NCBI RefSeq assembly: GCF_015709525.1
Contig: NZ_JADNRA010000020.1
Location: forward strand, 1-64,000
Direction of reading: 5' to 3'
DNA length: 64,000 bases
Source of the DNA: Methylocystis sp. L43
GTDB taxonomy: Bacteria > Pseudomonadota > Alphaproteobacteria > Rhizobiales > Beijerinckiaceae
The notes beneath the pieces are model-generated. The model had not been told where the DNA came from and ran no database searches. It worked only from the letters and a program-made list of their open reading frames with translations. Each line of letters opens with the position of its first letter. Within the stretch, counting starts at the first letter, position 1. A program made the translations under genes and the position numbers. Below, piece after piece: positions 42,499 through 51,426 of this stretch.

Positions 42499-43562
42499 GC
42501 GGGCTGTTCCGTCCTTACGAGAGTTGCGACGTCTTCCTGTTCCGCCTCGAGCGGATGCAGCAATGAGAACAAATCCTTCGGGTCTGCAGGTTCAGCGATC
42601 AGCTCGATCTCGCGGCCGACGCCCGTCTCCCGCGCAAGGTCGCGCAGCAGGCGCAACACCGAAAAATCCTCGATGGCGAAACCGACGCTGTCGAAGATCG
42701 TGATCGCGTCTTTGGAGGTGCGCCCGGGCCGATGACCGCCGAGAATTTCCCGCAGTTCCGTCACCGGATGCTCTGGGCCGAGTTGCTGAATTTCGCCCTC
42801 GCTGCGCGTCTGCGGCGCATATTCGACGAATATTTCGGCGCGCAGCAGCAGGTCGCGCGCCAGTTCGGTCTTGCCTGGACAGTCGCCGCCGACCGCATTG
42901 ATATGGGTCCCAGGCCCAACCATATCGTCGGCCAGTATCGTGGCGAATTTCTTATCCGCCGTGATCGTCGTGATGATGTCTGCGCCGGATGCGGCGCTGC
43001 GCGCGTTGGCGCATCGAATGATCGTCAGGCCAAAGTCGGCCATGTTGCGCTCGAACTTCTCGACGGCGTCAGGGTCGACATCGAAGACGCGAAGCCGGTC
43101 AACGCCAAGAACGGCATGAAAGGCGCATGCCTGAAACTCCGATTGAGCGCCAAGGCCGATCAGCGCCATCGTCTTGCTGTCAGGCCGGGCGAGATGCGCC
43201 GCCGCCAGCGCCGAAGTGGCGCCGGTTCGGAAGGCGGTGGCGAGCGTCATATCGGCGAGGAGCGTCGGATAGCCGGTCTCGACGTCGGCGAGCGCGCCGA
43301 AGGCGACGACGGTCTGCAGATTGAATTGCGTGTTGCCGGGATGACCGTTGACGAATTTAAAGCCGAAGGCCTCGCCGTCGCTCGTCGGCATCAGTTCGAG
43401 GACGCCGCGCGCCGAATGGCTCGCGTAGCGCGGCGACTTCTCGAATGCGTCCCAGCGGATAAAGTCCCGACGCAGATAGTCGACGAGCCGCAACCAAAAG
43501 CGTCGCGCGCCCACCTCTCCAACAATGCGGGCGATATCTCGCGCGCTGAGAAACGTCACCAT
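42495..43562 (-). CDS. Ornithine cyclodeaminase
   Basis: The 355-residue product has FGFKFVNGHPGNT with Lys69 and HINAVGGDCPGKTEL with Asp227, which correspond to Lys69 and Asp228 of Pseudomonas putida ornithine cyclodeaminase. ALIGLGAQSEFQ is the NAD-binding glycine motif. The enzyme turns ornithine into proline and ammonia. It overlaps the ArgZ-like gene by 4 nt and is divergent from an Lrp regulator. The pair recreates as two genes the domain order of cyanobacterial AgrE. Confidence 0.9.
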   Translation of the reverse strand: MVTFLSARDIARIVGEVGARRFWLRLVDYLRRDFIRWDAFEKSPRYASHSARGVLELMPTSDGEAFGFKFVNGHPGNTQFNLQTVVAFGALADVETGYPTLLADMTLATAFRTGATSALAAAHLARPDSKTMALIGLGAQSEFQACAFHAVLGVDRLRVFDVDPDAVEKFERNMADFGLTIIRCANARSAASGADIITTITADKKFATILADDMVGPGTHINAVGGDCPGKTELARDLLLRAEIFVEYAPQTRSEGEIQQLGPEHPVTELREILGGHRPGRTSKDAITIFDSVGFAIEDFSVLRLLRDLARETGVGREIELIAEPADPKDLFSLLHPLEAEQEDVATLVRTEQPA

Positions 43563-43621
43563 ACCTTCTCCAATCAGTGCATGGCGGAGAGACTAGAACG
43601 CGGCTCCGCTAATCAAAATCG

Positions 43622-43677
43622 CCATAAATTGGCAAAAAAGCTGGAGTTTTGTCATTTCGGTCATAGATAGTGACCGT
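43622..43677. promoter_or_regulatory. Candidate Lrp-type operator region
   Basis: The 127-nt gap between the OCD and Lrp genes holds two inverted repeats: GCCA-TAAAT-TGGC at 43622-43634 and CGGTCA-TAGATAG-TGACCG at 43659-43677, around an A/T-rich AAAAAAGCTGGAGTTTT stretch. Lrp/AsnC proteins bind such partly symmetrical, A/T-rich sites next to their own gene. Which site is used is not known. Confidence 0.45.
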
Positions 43678-43689
43678 TTCGACAGAGAT

Positions 43690-44112
43690 ATGAGCATGGA
43701 CGATCTCGACCATCGACTGATCGCGCTGCTGCGGACCGACGCGCGCGCTTCTTTATCCCAGCTCGCCAAGGCGCTCGGCGTCTCGCGCGGGACAGTCCAG
43801 AACCGACTCGACAAGCTCATCGCGTCCGACGTGATCCTGGGCTTTACGGTTCGGCTGAAAAATCCTTCCGCATCCGATCGCATCCGGGCGATCATGATGG
43901 TCGAAGTCTCCGGCAAGAATTCCCGTCGCGTCGCTCAGGCGCTGCGCGGGCTCCCGCAGATCCACACGCTGTACAGCACCAACGGGCCGTTCGACCTCAT
44001 CGCGGAAATCGAGTGCGCCAATCTCGAGGAGTTCGATCGGGTGCTGTCGGGCGTGAGAATGATCGAGGGCATCGCGCGAAGCGAGACGAGCCTGCTGCTT
44101 GCGCCCGCATGA
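43690..44112 (+). CDS. Lrp/AsnC-family transcriptional regulator
   Basis: The 140-residue product has an N-terminal winged helix-turn-helix (LSQLAKALGVSRGTVQNRLDKL) and a C-terminal RAM ligand-sensing domain (RIRAIMMVEVSGKNSR and NGPFDLIAEIECANLEEFD). It is divergent from the OCD-arginine dihydrolase operon, and arginine or ornithine would be a logical effector. This is inferred from position. Confidence 0.92.
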   Translation: MSMDDLDHRLIALLRTDARASLSQLAKALGVSRGTVQNRLDKLIASDVILGFTVRLKNPSASDRIRAIMMVEVSGKNSRRVAQALRGLPQIHTLYSTNGPFDLIAEIECANLEEFDRVLSGVRMIEGIARSETSLLLAPA

Positions 44113-44172
44113 ACGCCCTCTGGCGCATCGCGCACGCATTGGGGCGCGTCAAGGCGAACGGTTCGATATCGT

Positions 44173-45612
44173 TCAGAAGAGCGCCGGCGTCGCCTTGGAG
44201 CCCGTCGGAACCGGCTTTTCGTCTCCTTCCACTGCGCGAGGCAGACAGACGCGCGCGATCAGCCCGTTCGGCTCCCGATCGAGCAGCGACACGGATCCGC
44301 CGTGGTTCTCGACGAGCGAGCGCACAATCGATAGGCCGAGTCCAAATCCGCTGTGCGCGTCGAGCGTTCGTCCCGGCTGACCGCGAACGAAGGGCTCAAA
44401 TGCAGTGTTCTTGCCGTCCGCTGACATTCCCGGTCCGTCGTCGACGACGTCCACCTCGATGAGCTCTCCCGGGCCGTCCGCGATGTAGATGTCCACGGTC
44501 TTCGCGTGATGCGTCGCGTTTTCGACGAGATTGGTGAAAATGCGCTGCACGTCGCAAATCGATCCGAAGACCATCTGGTGGCCATCGCCATGGTAGGTCA
44601 CATGATGACCAAGGTCGCAGAACTCGTCGGCGACGGTTTGCAGAACGCTGTCGAGATCGACCAGGGAACAGTCGGACGTGTCGTCTCCTTCGGCGCGCAA
44701 ATACTGCAGATTCTTGAACAGCATGGCGTCCATGAGATCGACGTCGCGCATCATCCGTTGCTGAAGGCTTTGATCTGACACGAATTCCGTTTTCAGCTTC
44801 AAGCGCGTGATGATCGTTCGCAGATCGTGACTGACCGCCGCAAGCACATGGGCTCTCGCGGCGATCATCTTGCTGATGCGCGCCTGCATACGATTGAGCG
44901 AACGGGTCAATTCGCGAACTTCCTGGGGACCTCGCTCCGGGAGCTGCGCCTTCGTATCGACATCGTTTGGAATCTGCTCAGCATATTTTGCCAGTCGTCG
45001 TAGCGGCGCCATGATTGCGTTCAGCGCCCAGAACACGAAGATCGCCGTGAATATGATAAAGGACAGCGCCGTTCGCGCCCCCTGAGTCAGAATAAACGGT
45101 TCGTCATCGGCATGTTGCCACAGCCATCGCCATATCGAACCGGGAGATTTTTGATGCTCGGCGATCGAGACCGTCGCATAGCCGCCCTTATGCAATTCGA
45201 CGGCGAGGACGCCGTAATCTTCGGGCGTTGAACTGTCGACCTTGAACACGTCTGCGCCGTTCCACAACAGTGAGTCGATGTGGCGGATTTCATTGTCAAA
45301 GGCGAGATCGCCGCCGCCCGTCGAAGATGTCGCCGCCGGAGGGCGCGACTCCTGAATCTCGATACTGGCGTAGGGAACGGCGTGAGAGAGCGCTGAAATG
45401 ACATTGGCTCTCTCCGGAAGCGGCGCGACGTCCAGAGCGAGGATTATGCTCGCGATGAAGTCTCCTTGGTCGACGATGTGCCGCCTGCCGAACACATGAA
45501 ACATGCCGATGACGATGGTCTGGAACGCCACGATCGACACGAAAATCAGCAGCGTGATTTGCACGGCCAGTTTGTTGAGCCGGAAACGCCAGGGAAGGCG
45601 AGCAGGATTCAT
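44173..45612 (-). CDS. Sensor histidine kinase (EnvZ-like)
   Basis: The 479-residue kinase has an N-terminal membrane segment (AVQITLLIFVSIVAFQTIVIG), a periplasmic domain, a second segment near residue 185 (LSFIIFTAIFVFWALNAI), a HAMP linker and HisKA. The H-box is VSHDLRTIITRLKL near residue 265, with Ile in place of the usual Pro. The ATPase has NLVENATHHA, VVDDGPGMSADG and GFGLGLSIVRSLVENHGG. It overlaps the regulator gene by 4 nt. It probably controls the divergent SulP gene; the signal is unknown. Confidence 0.9.
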   Translation of the reverse strand: MNPARLPWRFRLNKLAVQITLLIFVSIVAFQTIVIGMFHVFGRRHIVDQGDFIASIILALDVAPLPERANVISALSHAVPYASIEIQESRPPAATSSTGGGDLAFDNEIRHIDSLLWNGADVFKVDSSTPEDYGVLAVELHKGGYATVSIAEHQKSPGSIWRWLWQHADDEPFILTQGARTALSFIIFTAIFVFWALNAIMAPLRRLAKYAEQIPNDVDTKAQLPERGPQEVRELTRSLNRMQARISKMIAARAHVLAAVSHDLRTIITRLKLKTEFVSDQSLQQRMMRDVDLMDAMLFKNLQYLRAEGDDTSDCSLVDLDSVLQTVADEFCDLGHHVTYHGDGHQMVFGSICDVQRIFTNLVENATHHAKTVDIYIADGPGELIEVDVVDDGPGMSADGKNTAFEPFVRGQPGRTLDAHSGFGLGLSIVRSLVENHGGSVSLLDREPNGLIARVCLPRAVEGDEKPVPTGSKATPALF

Positions 45613-46334
45613 GCGCGCGCCACGTGAGTGGAGAAAATATAGCCCTCGGAGCGAACCGTCTGGATGAACGCGGGCTTTCTTGGATCCGCTTCTATTTTCT
45701 GTCGAAGCCGGCTGATCAGAACGTCGATGCTGCGCTCGAAGGGCCCGGTCGTCGGGCCATGCGTCATGTTGATCAATTGCTCGCGCGTCAACACCCGATT
45801 AGGATTTTCGCACAAAGCGTGCAGCAGATCGAATTCGGCGCCGGTCATGGCCACCTTTATGCCGCATGGCGCCACGACCTCTCGAGCGAGCACATCGACG
45901 CGCCAGCCGGAGAAAAGATACGCTTGCCGTGCGGCGCGCCCGTCGACGGCGTTCGCGTTCGGGGTTTCAGTTCGCCTCAAAACGGCGCGGATGCGCGCCA
46001 GCAGCTCGCGCGAATTGAAAGGCTTGACGATGTAATCGTCGGCCCCGAGCTCCAGACCCAATATCTTGTCGATGTCCTCCGACTGCGCCGTCAGTATGAT
46101 TATAGGGATGCGTCTCTCGGATCGCACCCGCCGGCAGATCGACAAGCCGTCTTCGCCGGGCAGATTAAGATCAAGGATCAGCAGGTCATAGGCGCCGGCG
46201 CTGAACGCAGCGTCCATTGCCTGGGCGTTTGCGGCTACCTTCGTCTGAATGTCGTGCGCCGCGAGATAGAGGGAGATGAACTCGCCGATTTCGGCGTCAT
46301 CCTCGACGATCAGAATTGAAACGGGAGGGGTCAA
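45609..46334 (-). CDS. OmpR-family response regulator
   Basis: The 241-residue regulator has a receiver domain with the phospho-acceptor Asp in YDLLILDLNLPGEDG, the Lys in DDYIVKPFNSREL, and an OmpR-type winged-helix output (LTREQLINMTHGPTTG, then SIDVLISRLRQKIE). It is encoded with its kinase and diverges from sulP. A direct repeat about 50-65 nt upstream of its start is a candidate binding site. Confidence 0.93.
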   Translation of the reverse strand: MTPPVSILIVEDDAEIGEFISLYLAAHDIQTKVAANAQAMDAAFSAGAYDLLILDLNLPGEDGLSICRRVRSERRIPIIILTAQSEDIDKILGLELGADDYIVKPFNSRELLARIRAVLRRTETPNANAVDGRAARQAYLFSGWRVDVLAREVVAPCGIKVAMTGAEFDLLHALCENPNRVLTREQLINMTHGPTTGPFERSIDVLISRLRQKIEADPRKPAFIQTVRSEGYIFSTHVARA

Positions 46335-46381
46335 GGGAGGCGCAATCGCTTTCGTTGGAGCTCGCCGGAAACTAATAATGC

Positions 46382-46400
46382 AGTGTTTCTAGAGTGTTTC
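46382..46400. promoter_or_regulatory. AGTGTTTC direct repeat, candidate response-regulator site
   Basis: AGTGTTTC occurs at 46382-46389 and again at 46393-46400, 11 bp apart, which is one helical turn. OmpR/PhoB-family regulators bind tandem half-sites with this spacing. The site lies in the 263-nt gap between the divergent regulator and sulP genes. The rest of the gap has no gene. Confidence 0.55.
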
Positions 46401-46597
46401 CATCACAAAAAAGACCCCGCCCCGCGACGCTTCAGTAGCTCTGGTCTGATCTCGTCGGATTTTGGAAATAAATCAGAAACAATCTCTGTGGCCTGAAAAA
46501 CTGGAGAAACACCACAGCCACTGGCCTGTCCTATGTTGCGGCCGCGCTAACCGGTCGGCGCCAAGGTTTCGACTGCGCGCGACTGCAAGGACAACAT

Positions 46598-48418
46598 ATG
46601 AAAAGCAAGGCTCAGGCTGTCACCCACGACCTCGAAGCGAGCGCGGCAGACGCGAACGCCTCTCAGCGCGCCGGATCGTCGGCGCAGGACGGATGGCTGG
46701 GCTTAGGCGGATCAGACGGAGATTTCGCCGGCGCGACAGGACCAAGTCACATCGCCGTGGACGAGAATCATGCACAAGGGACGCTTCCAACAAGGTTCAC
46801 GCCGAAGACCGGCCTCGCCGGATTGGCCCAAAATTGGCGCGCGGACGTTCTGTCCGGCTTTCTGGTGTTTCTTATCGCGCTGCCGCTATGCCTTGGCATT
46901 TCGATGGCGTCGGGCTTTCCGCCGCAGGCGGGCATCATCACCGCCGTCGTGGGCGGCCTGCTGGTGTCGCGCATCAACGGATCTTTCGTCACCATCACCG
47001 GCCCGGCGGCGGGCCTCATCGTGGTCATTCTGGATTCGGTGCAGGCGCTCGGCGGCGGCGACGCGAAAGCCGGTTACCACTACACCTTGGCGGCCATTGT
47101 TTGCGCCAGCGTCATTCAGATGCTGATGGGCGTCATGAAGGCCGGCAAGATGAGCGCCTTTTTTCCGTCCTCGGCCGTGCATGGCATGTTGGCGGCGATC
47201 GGCATCATCATCATGGCCAAGCAGATTCACGTCATGCTCGGCGTGAAGCCGGACGCGCAGACTCTGTTCGAGACGATTGGCGCAATCCCCGCAAGCATTC
47301 GCGACATGAATCCGGAAGTCGCCATCATCGGCGGCCTTGGGCTTTTGATCTTGATCGCCTGGTCGCTGGTGAAGAGTCGCCGACTAAAAATGATCCCGGC
47401 GCCACTCGTCGTCGTGATCATCGGCATGGCGCTCGCGCAATATTACGATCTCGACGATGAACATATCTATCTCTTCCTGCCCGACACGCCGTTCCTGCCG
47501 CATCACGAATTCACGATCGGTCCGAAATTCCTTGTCTCCATTCCGCAGAACTTCCTGTCCGGCTTCGCCTTCCCCGACTTTTCGCTGATTCGCTCCAGCG
47601 TATTCTGGCAGCAGGTCTTCGCCATCTGTCTCGTTGGCAGCCTGGAAAGCCTGCTCAGCGCGGCGGCGGTCGATAAGCTCGACCCCTATAAGCGCACCTC
47701 AGATCTCAACCGCGACCTCGCGGCGGTCGGCTTCGGCAATATTATATGCGGCCTGATTGGCGGCATGCCGATGATCGCTGAAATCGTCCGCAGCTCCGCC
47801 AATGTGAATAACGGCGCGCACACAGGGTGGGCGAATTTCTTCCACGGGTTGTTCCTGCTGATCTTCGTCGCCCTTTTCCCGAGGGTCATTCACGAGATCC
47901 CGCTCGCCTCGCTTGCTGCGCTGCTGGTGTTCACCGGCTACCGACTTGCCTCGCCGCTCGAGTTCAAGAAGACGTTGGCGATCGGCTGGGACCAGCTCAC
48001 CGTTTTCGTGATTACCATCATCGGTGTTCTGGCGACCGATCTCTTGATCGGCGTCGCCATCGGCATCGCCGCCGAGTTCCTGTTCCACTTCTGGCGCAGC
48101 GTCAATTGGGGGCAGGTCTTCAAGCTGCATCGCGACGTCTTGGAGAGCGAACCCGGCGTCTATCATGTCAGGATCGGCGGCGCGGCCTTTTTCGCCAATT
48201 ACCTCGCGCTCAAGGGCGATCTCGCCAAGCTTCCAAAGGGCAAGACGGTCATCTTTGATCTCTCAGACTCCTGGTGCGTCGATCATACGGTGATGGAGAA
48301 CCTTCATCACTTTTGCGAGGACTATAAAGCAAACGACGGCCACGCAGAGATTTGCGGACTGGATCAACACGTCGCGACGTCGAAGCATCCTCTCGCCCCG
48401 CGCAAGCGCACCGCCTGA
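46598..48418 (+). CDS. SulP-family inorganic anion transporter
   Basis: The 606-residue protein has a polar N-terminal extension of about 78 residues, then a SulP transmembrane core (DVLSGFLVFLIALPLCLGIS, SFVTITGPAAGLIVVILDSV and GSLESLLSAAAVDKLDPYKR) and a short C-terminal STAS-like domain (GKTVIFDLSDSWCVDHTVME). SulP proteins carry sulfate, bicarbonate or other anions; the core resembles those annotated as bicarbonate transporters, but this is not decisive. It is followed after 51-60 nt by the hydrogenase-4-like genes and diverges from the two-component system. Confidence 0.9.
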   Translation: MKSKAQAVTHDLEASAADANASQRAGSSAQDGWLGLGGSDGDFAGATGPSHIAVDENHAQGTLPTRFTPKTGLAGLAQNWRADVLSGFLVFLIALPLCLGISMASGFPPQAGIITAVVGGLLVSRINGSFVTITGPAAGLIVVILDSVQALGGGDAKAGYHYTLAAIVCASVIQMLMGVMKAGKMSAFFPSSAVHGMLAAIGIIIMAKQIHVMLGVKPDAQTLFETIGAIPASIRDMNPEVAIIGGLGLLILIAWSLVKSRRLKMIPAPLVVVIIGMALAQYYDLDDEHIYLFLPDTPFLPHHEFTIGPKFLVSIPQNFLSGFAFPDFSLIRSSVFWQQVFAICLVGSLESLLSAAAVDKLDPYKRTSDLNRDLAAVGFGNIICGLIGGMPMIAEIVRSSANVNNGAHTGWANFFHGLFLLIFVALFPRVIHEIPLASLAALLVFTGYRLASPLEFKKTLAIGWDQLTVFVITIIGVLATDLLIGVAIGIAAEFLFHFWRSVNWGQVFKLHRDVLESEPGVYHVRIGGAAFFANYLALKGDLAKLPKGKTVIFDLSDSWCVDHTVMENLHHFCEDYKANDGHAEICGLDQHVATSKHPLAPRKRTA

Positions 48419-48478
48419 TCCGTAAAGTTCACGCAAGGCGCCGCTGACGACCGCCGCGCCGATTCGAAGGTGACACGT

Positions 48479-50476
48479 ATGCCGCTCTATCTGGCGCTGA
48501 CCTGTGTCAGCGCCCTGCTCGCCGTCAGCGTCTACGCCATCCTCGACAGGCGGAACCATGACGTCAGCCGCAACGTCTATCGCCTTTGCATCGGCCTCTG
48601 CGGCGTCCTCTTCCTTGCAGCGGTCATGCCCAGGGGCGCTCATGTCGTTTCGACGGCTTTGCCGCTCGGACTGCCGTGGATCGGCATGCATTTTCGCATC
48701 GACGTCCTGACCGCCTTTTTTCTCGCTGTCGTCAATCTGGGCGGCGCGGCGGCGAGCGCCTATGCGATCGGCTATGGCGCGCATGAGAAAGAGCCGATGC
48801 GCGTGCTGCCGTTCTACCCAGCTTTTCTCGCTGGCATGAACCTCGTCGTGCTGGCCGACGACGCCTTCACCTTTCTCGTCGCTTGGGAGTTCATGTCGCT
48901 TGCGTCATGGGCGCTCGTGCTGACGCACCATCATGAGGAGGAGAACAGGCGCGCCGGCTTCGTCTATTTGTTGATGGCGAGCTTCGGCGGTTTTGCGCTG
49001 TTGATGGCGTTTGGCGTTCTCGGGGGCGTCGGCGGCGCCTATGACTTCGCCTCGATTCGCGAGTCGACCAAGGCGGGATGGACGTCGGGCCTCGTCCTGG
49101 CCCTCGCCATTGTCGGTATGGGGTCCAAAGCCGGACTCGCGCCCTTACATATCTGGCTGCCGCTCGCCCATCCGGCGGCGCCGAGCCACGTATCGGCCCT
49201 GATGAGCGGCGTTATGACGAAAGTCGCCGTCTACGGCTTCATTCGTGTCGTGTTCGATTTGCTCGGACCGCCGGCCTTCTGGTGGTCGGTCGAGCCCATG
49301 ACTTTTGGCGCAGCGAGCGCCCTCATCGGCGTTCTGTTCGCGACGATACAGAGCGATCTGAAGAAGCTGCTCGCCTACAGCACCATCGAAAACATCGGCG
49401 TCATCTTCATCGCGCTCGGACTTGCCCTGGCGTTCAAGGCCAATGGCATGGCGCTGCCGGCCGCCCTCGCCTTCACTGCCGCGCTCTTTCACGTTTTCAA
49501 TCATTCGCTGTTCAAGAGCCTGCTGTTCTTTGGCGCCGGCGCGGTGCTGAACGCGAGCGGCGAAAGAAGCATCGAGCGCCTCGGCGGTCTTATTCACTCC
49601 ATGCCGAAAACGGCGTTCCTTTTTCTCGGCGGCTGCGTCGCCATCGCCGCCCTGCCGCCGCTGAACGGCTTCGTCTCGGAGTGGCTGGTCTTTCAGGCGA
49701 TCCTGCTGAGCCCGTCGCTGCCGCAATGGACCGTGAAGCTCCTCGTTCCGGCGGTCGGCGTAGCGCTGGCGCTGAGCGCAGCGCTCGGCGCCGGCTGTTA
49801 CATACGCGCCTATGGGATAGCTTTTCTGGGACGGCCCCGCAGCGAAGCGGCGCGCCAGGCGCATGATCCAGATCGCTGGTCGCTCGCGACCATGGCGGTT
49901 TTGCTGACGCTGTGCCTCATCGCCGGTCTGCTGCCGGGCCTCCTCATCGACACGATCTCACCCGTGGCGAAAGATTTTGTCGGCGGCCGCATGCCGACCC
50001 AGGCTGAACTCTCCTGGCTCTCGATCGCGCCCGTCGCCGAAAGCCGCAGCTCCTACAATGGGCTTCTGGTCTTCCTGTTCATTCTTTTCTCCGCCTGTTC
50101 GGCGAGATGGGTCATCCACAAATTCGGCACGGCGCGGTCGCGGCGCGCGCCGGCCTGGGATTGCGGCTACTTCGAAACCAGCCCCACGACGCAATACACA
50201 GGCAGCAGCTTCGCGCAGCCGATCCGGCGCACCCTTGGCGTCATCGCCTTTTCGGTGCGGGAGCGCCTCGACATGCCGGTGCCTGGCGATACGCGAGCCG
50301 CGCGCTTGAGCGTCGAAATCAAGGATCGGATCTTCGACTATCTCTATGCGCCCCTCACGCGCGCGGTTGAGTCCTGCGCCGCCGGGCTGAACATCCTCAG
50401 TCTCCTGACGATCCAGGAATATCTCGCGCTGGTATTCGCGGCGCTCGTCTTCCTCCTGGTGCTGGTGGCGATATGA
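48479..50476 (+). CDS. Hydrogenase-4/complex-I antiporter-like subunit (HyfB/NuoL type)
   Basis: The product of about 665 residues has some 15 membrane segments. FLVAWEFMSLASWALVLTHH holds the proton-pathway Glu, and GSKAGLAPLHIWLPLAHPAA the Lys with its following helix. These are landmarks of Mrp-type ion-translocating subunits. HyfB-like subunits carry a C-terminal extension with DCGYFETSPTTQYTGSSFAQ, which is seen here. ATG at 48479 or GTG at 48470 are both possible. The next gene starts inside its stop. Confidence 0.88.
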   Translation: MPLYLALTCVSALLAVSVYAILDRRNHDVSRNVYRLCIGLCGVLFLAAVMPRGAHVVSTALPLGLPWIGMHFRIDVLTAFFLAVVNLGGAAASAYAIGYGAHEKEPMRVLPFYPAFLAGMNLVVLADDAFTFLVAWEFMSLASWALVLTHHHEEENRRAGFVYLLMASFGGFALLMAFGVLGGVGGAYDFASIRESTKAGWTSGLVLALAIVGMGSKAGLAPLHIWLPLAHPAAPSHVSALMSGVMTKVAVYGFIRVVFDLLGPPAFWWSVEPMTFGAASALIGVLFATIQSDLKKLLAYSTIENIGVIFIALGLALAFKANGMALPAALAFTAALFHVFNHSLFKSLLFFGAGAVLNASGERSIERLGGLIHSMPKTAFLFLGGCVAIAALPPLNGFVSEWLVFQAILLSPSLPQWTVKLLVPAVGVALALSAALGAGCYIRAYGIAFLGRPRSEAARQAHDPDRWSLATMAVLLTLCLIAGLLPGLLIDTISPVAKDFVGGRMPTQAELSWLSIAPVAESRSSYNGLLVFLFILFSACSARWVIHKFGTARSRRAPAWDCGYFETSPTTQYTGSSFAQPIRRTLGVIAFSVRERLDMPVPGDTRAARLSVEIKDRIFDYLYAPLTRAVESCAAGLNILSLLTIQEYLALVFAALVFLLVLVAI

Positions 50477-51426
50477 CGCTTCTTTTCAACCTTATGGCGC
50501 AGAGCGTCCAAATGCTTTTGGTGCTGGCGCTGGCGCCGCTGCTTATCGGCTACGTTCGAAAGCTGAAGGCGCGTCTCTTGCGCCGCAAAGGACCGCCGAT
50601 CATTCAACCCTGGCTCGATCTCATTCGGCTGCTGCGCAAGGAAGTCGTCCTCGCCGAAAACGCGTCGTGGCTGTATCGCGCGGCGCCCTATCTGATCTTT
50701 GCGATGATCTGGGTCTCCGCAGCGCTCGTGCCGACATTCGCCACGGGACTGACGTTCAGCTGGTCGGCCGATCTCATCGCCATCATCGCCCTGCTCGGCA
50801 GCGCCCGTTTTTTCCTTGCGCTCGCGGGCATGGACATTGGAACGAGTTTTGGCGGCATCGGCTCGAGCCGCGAGGCGATGTTCGGCTCGCTCGCGGAGCC
50901 GGCGATGATGATGATCGTCTTCACCGTCTCCTTCGTCGCCGGAACGACGCAGCTTTCCGAAATCGCCGCTTATATGGCCGGAAATCTGGAATTGCGCGCC
51001 TCCGTCGGCATGGCGCTCGTCGCGCTCCTTATCGTCGCCATTGCGGAGAATGGCCGGATTCCCGTCGACAATCCGGCGACCCATCTCGAGTTGACGATGG
51101 TGCATGAGGCGATGGTTCTCGAATATTCCGGGCGCTATCTCGCGCTCATCGAACTCGCCTCCGCGCTCAAACTGCTCCTTTATCTCTCGCTCATCGCCTG
51201 CGTTTTTTTCCCCGTTGGACTCGCGTCGCATGATGCGGGCGCGGAGGCGATGATGATCGGCCTTTGCGCATACGTCCTCAAGCTGGCGATCGGCGGCGGC
51301 GCGCTCGCGCTATTTGAAACATCCACGGCCAAGATGCGCATCTTCCGCGTGCCGGACTTTCTCGGCGCGGGGCTGATGCTTGGCCTCCTCGCGACGCTGC
51401 TGGTTTTCGTGACACGGAGCCTCTGA
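50473..51426 (+). CDS. Hydrogenase-4/complex-I anchor subunit (HyfC/NuoH type)
   Basis: The 317-residue membrane protein matches NuoH/HycD/HyfC. RRKGPPIIQPWLDLIRLLRK is the conserved cytoplasmic loop and AENGRIPVDNPATHLELTMVHEAM the quinone-site loop of the family with its acidic residues. It links the soluble arm to the membrane arm. It overlaps both neighbours (ATGA, then TGATG), so the operon is translationally coupled. Confidence 0.92.
   Translation: MTLLFNLMAQSVQMLLVLALAPLLIGYVRKLKARLLRRKGPPIIQPWLDLIRLLRKEVVLAENASWLYRAAPYLIFAMIWVSAALVPTFATGLTFSWSADLIAIIALLGSARFFLALAGMDIGTSFGGIGSSREAMFGSLAEPAMMMIVFTVSFVAGTTQLSEIAAYMAGNLELRASVGMALVALLIVAIAENGRIPVDNPATHLELTMVHEAMVLEYSGRYLALIELASALKLLLYLSLIACVFFPVGLASHDAGAEAMMIGLCAYVLKLAIGGGALALFETSTAKMRIFRVPDFLGAGLMLGLLATLLVFVTRSL

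Noticed and set aside
48479-50476. DabB of a DAB inorganic-carbon pump
   Set aside because: The subunit has the HyfB-type C-terminal extension and full hydrogenase-4-like neighbours, and there is no DabA (DUF2309) gene.
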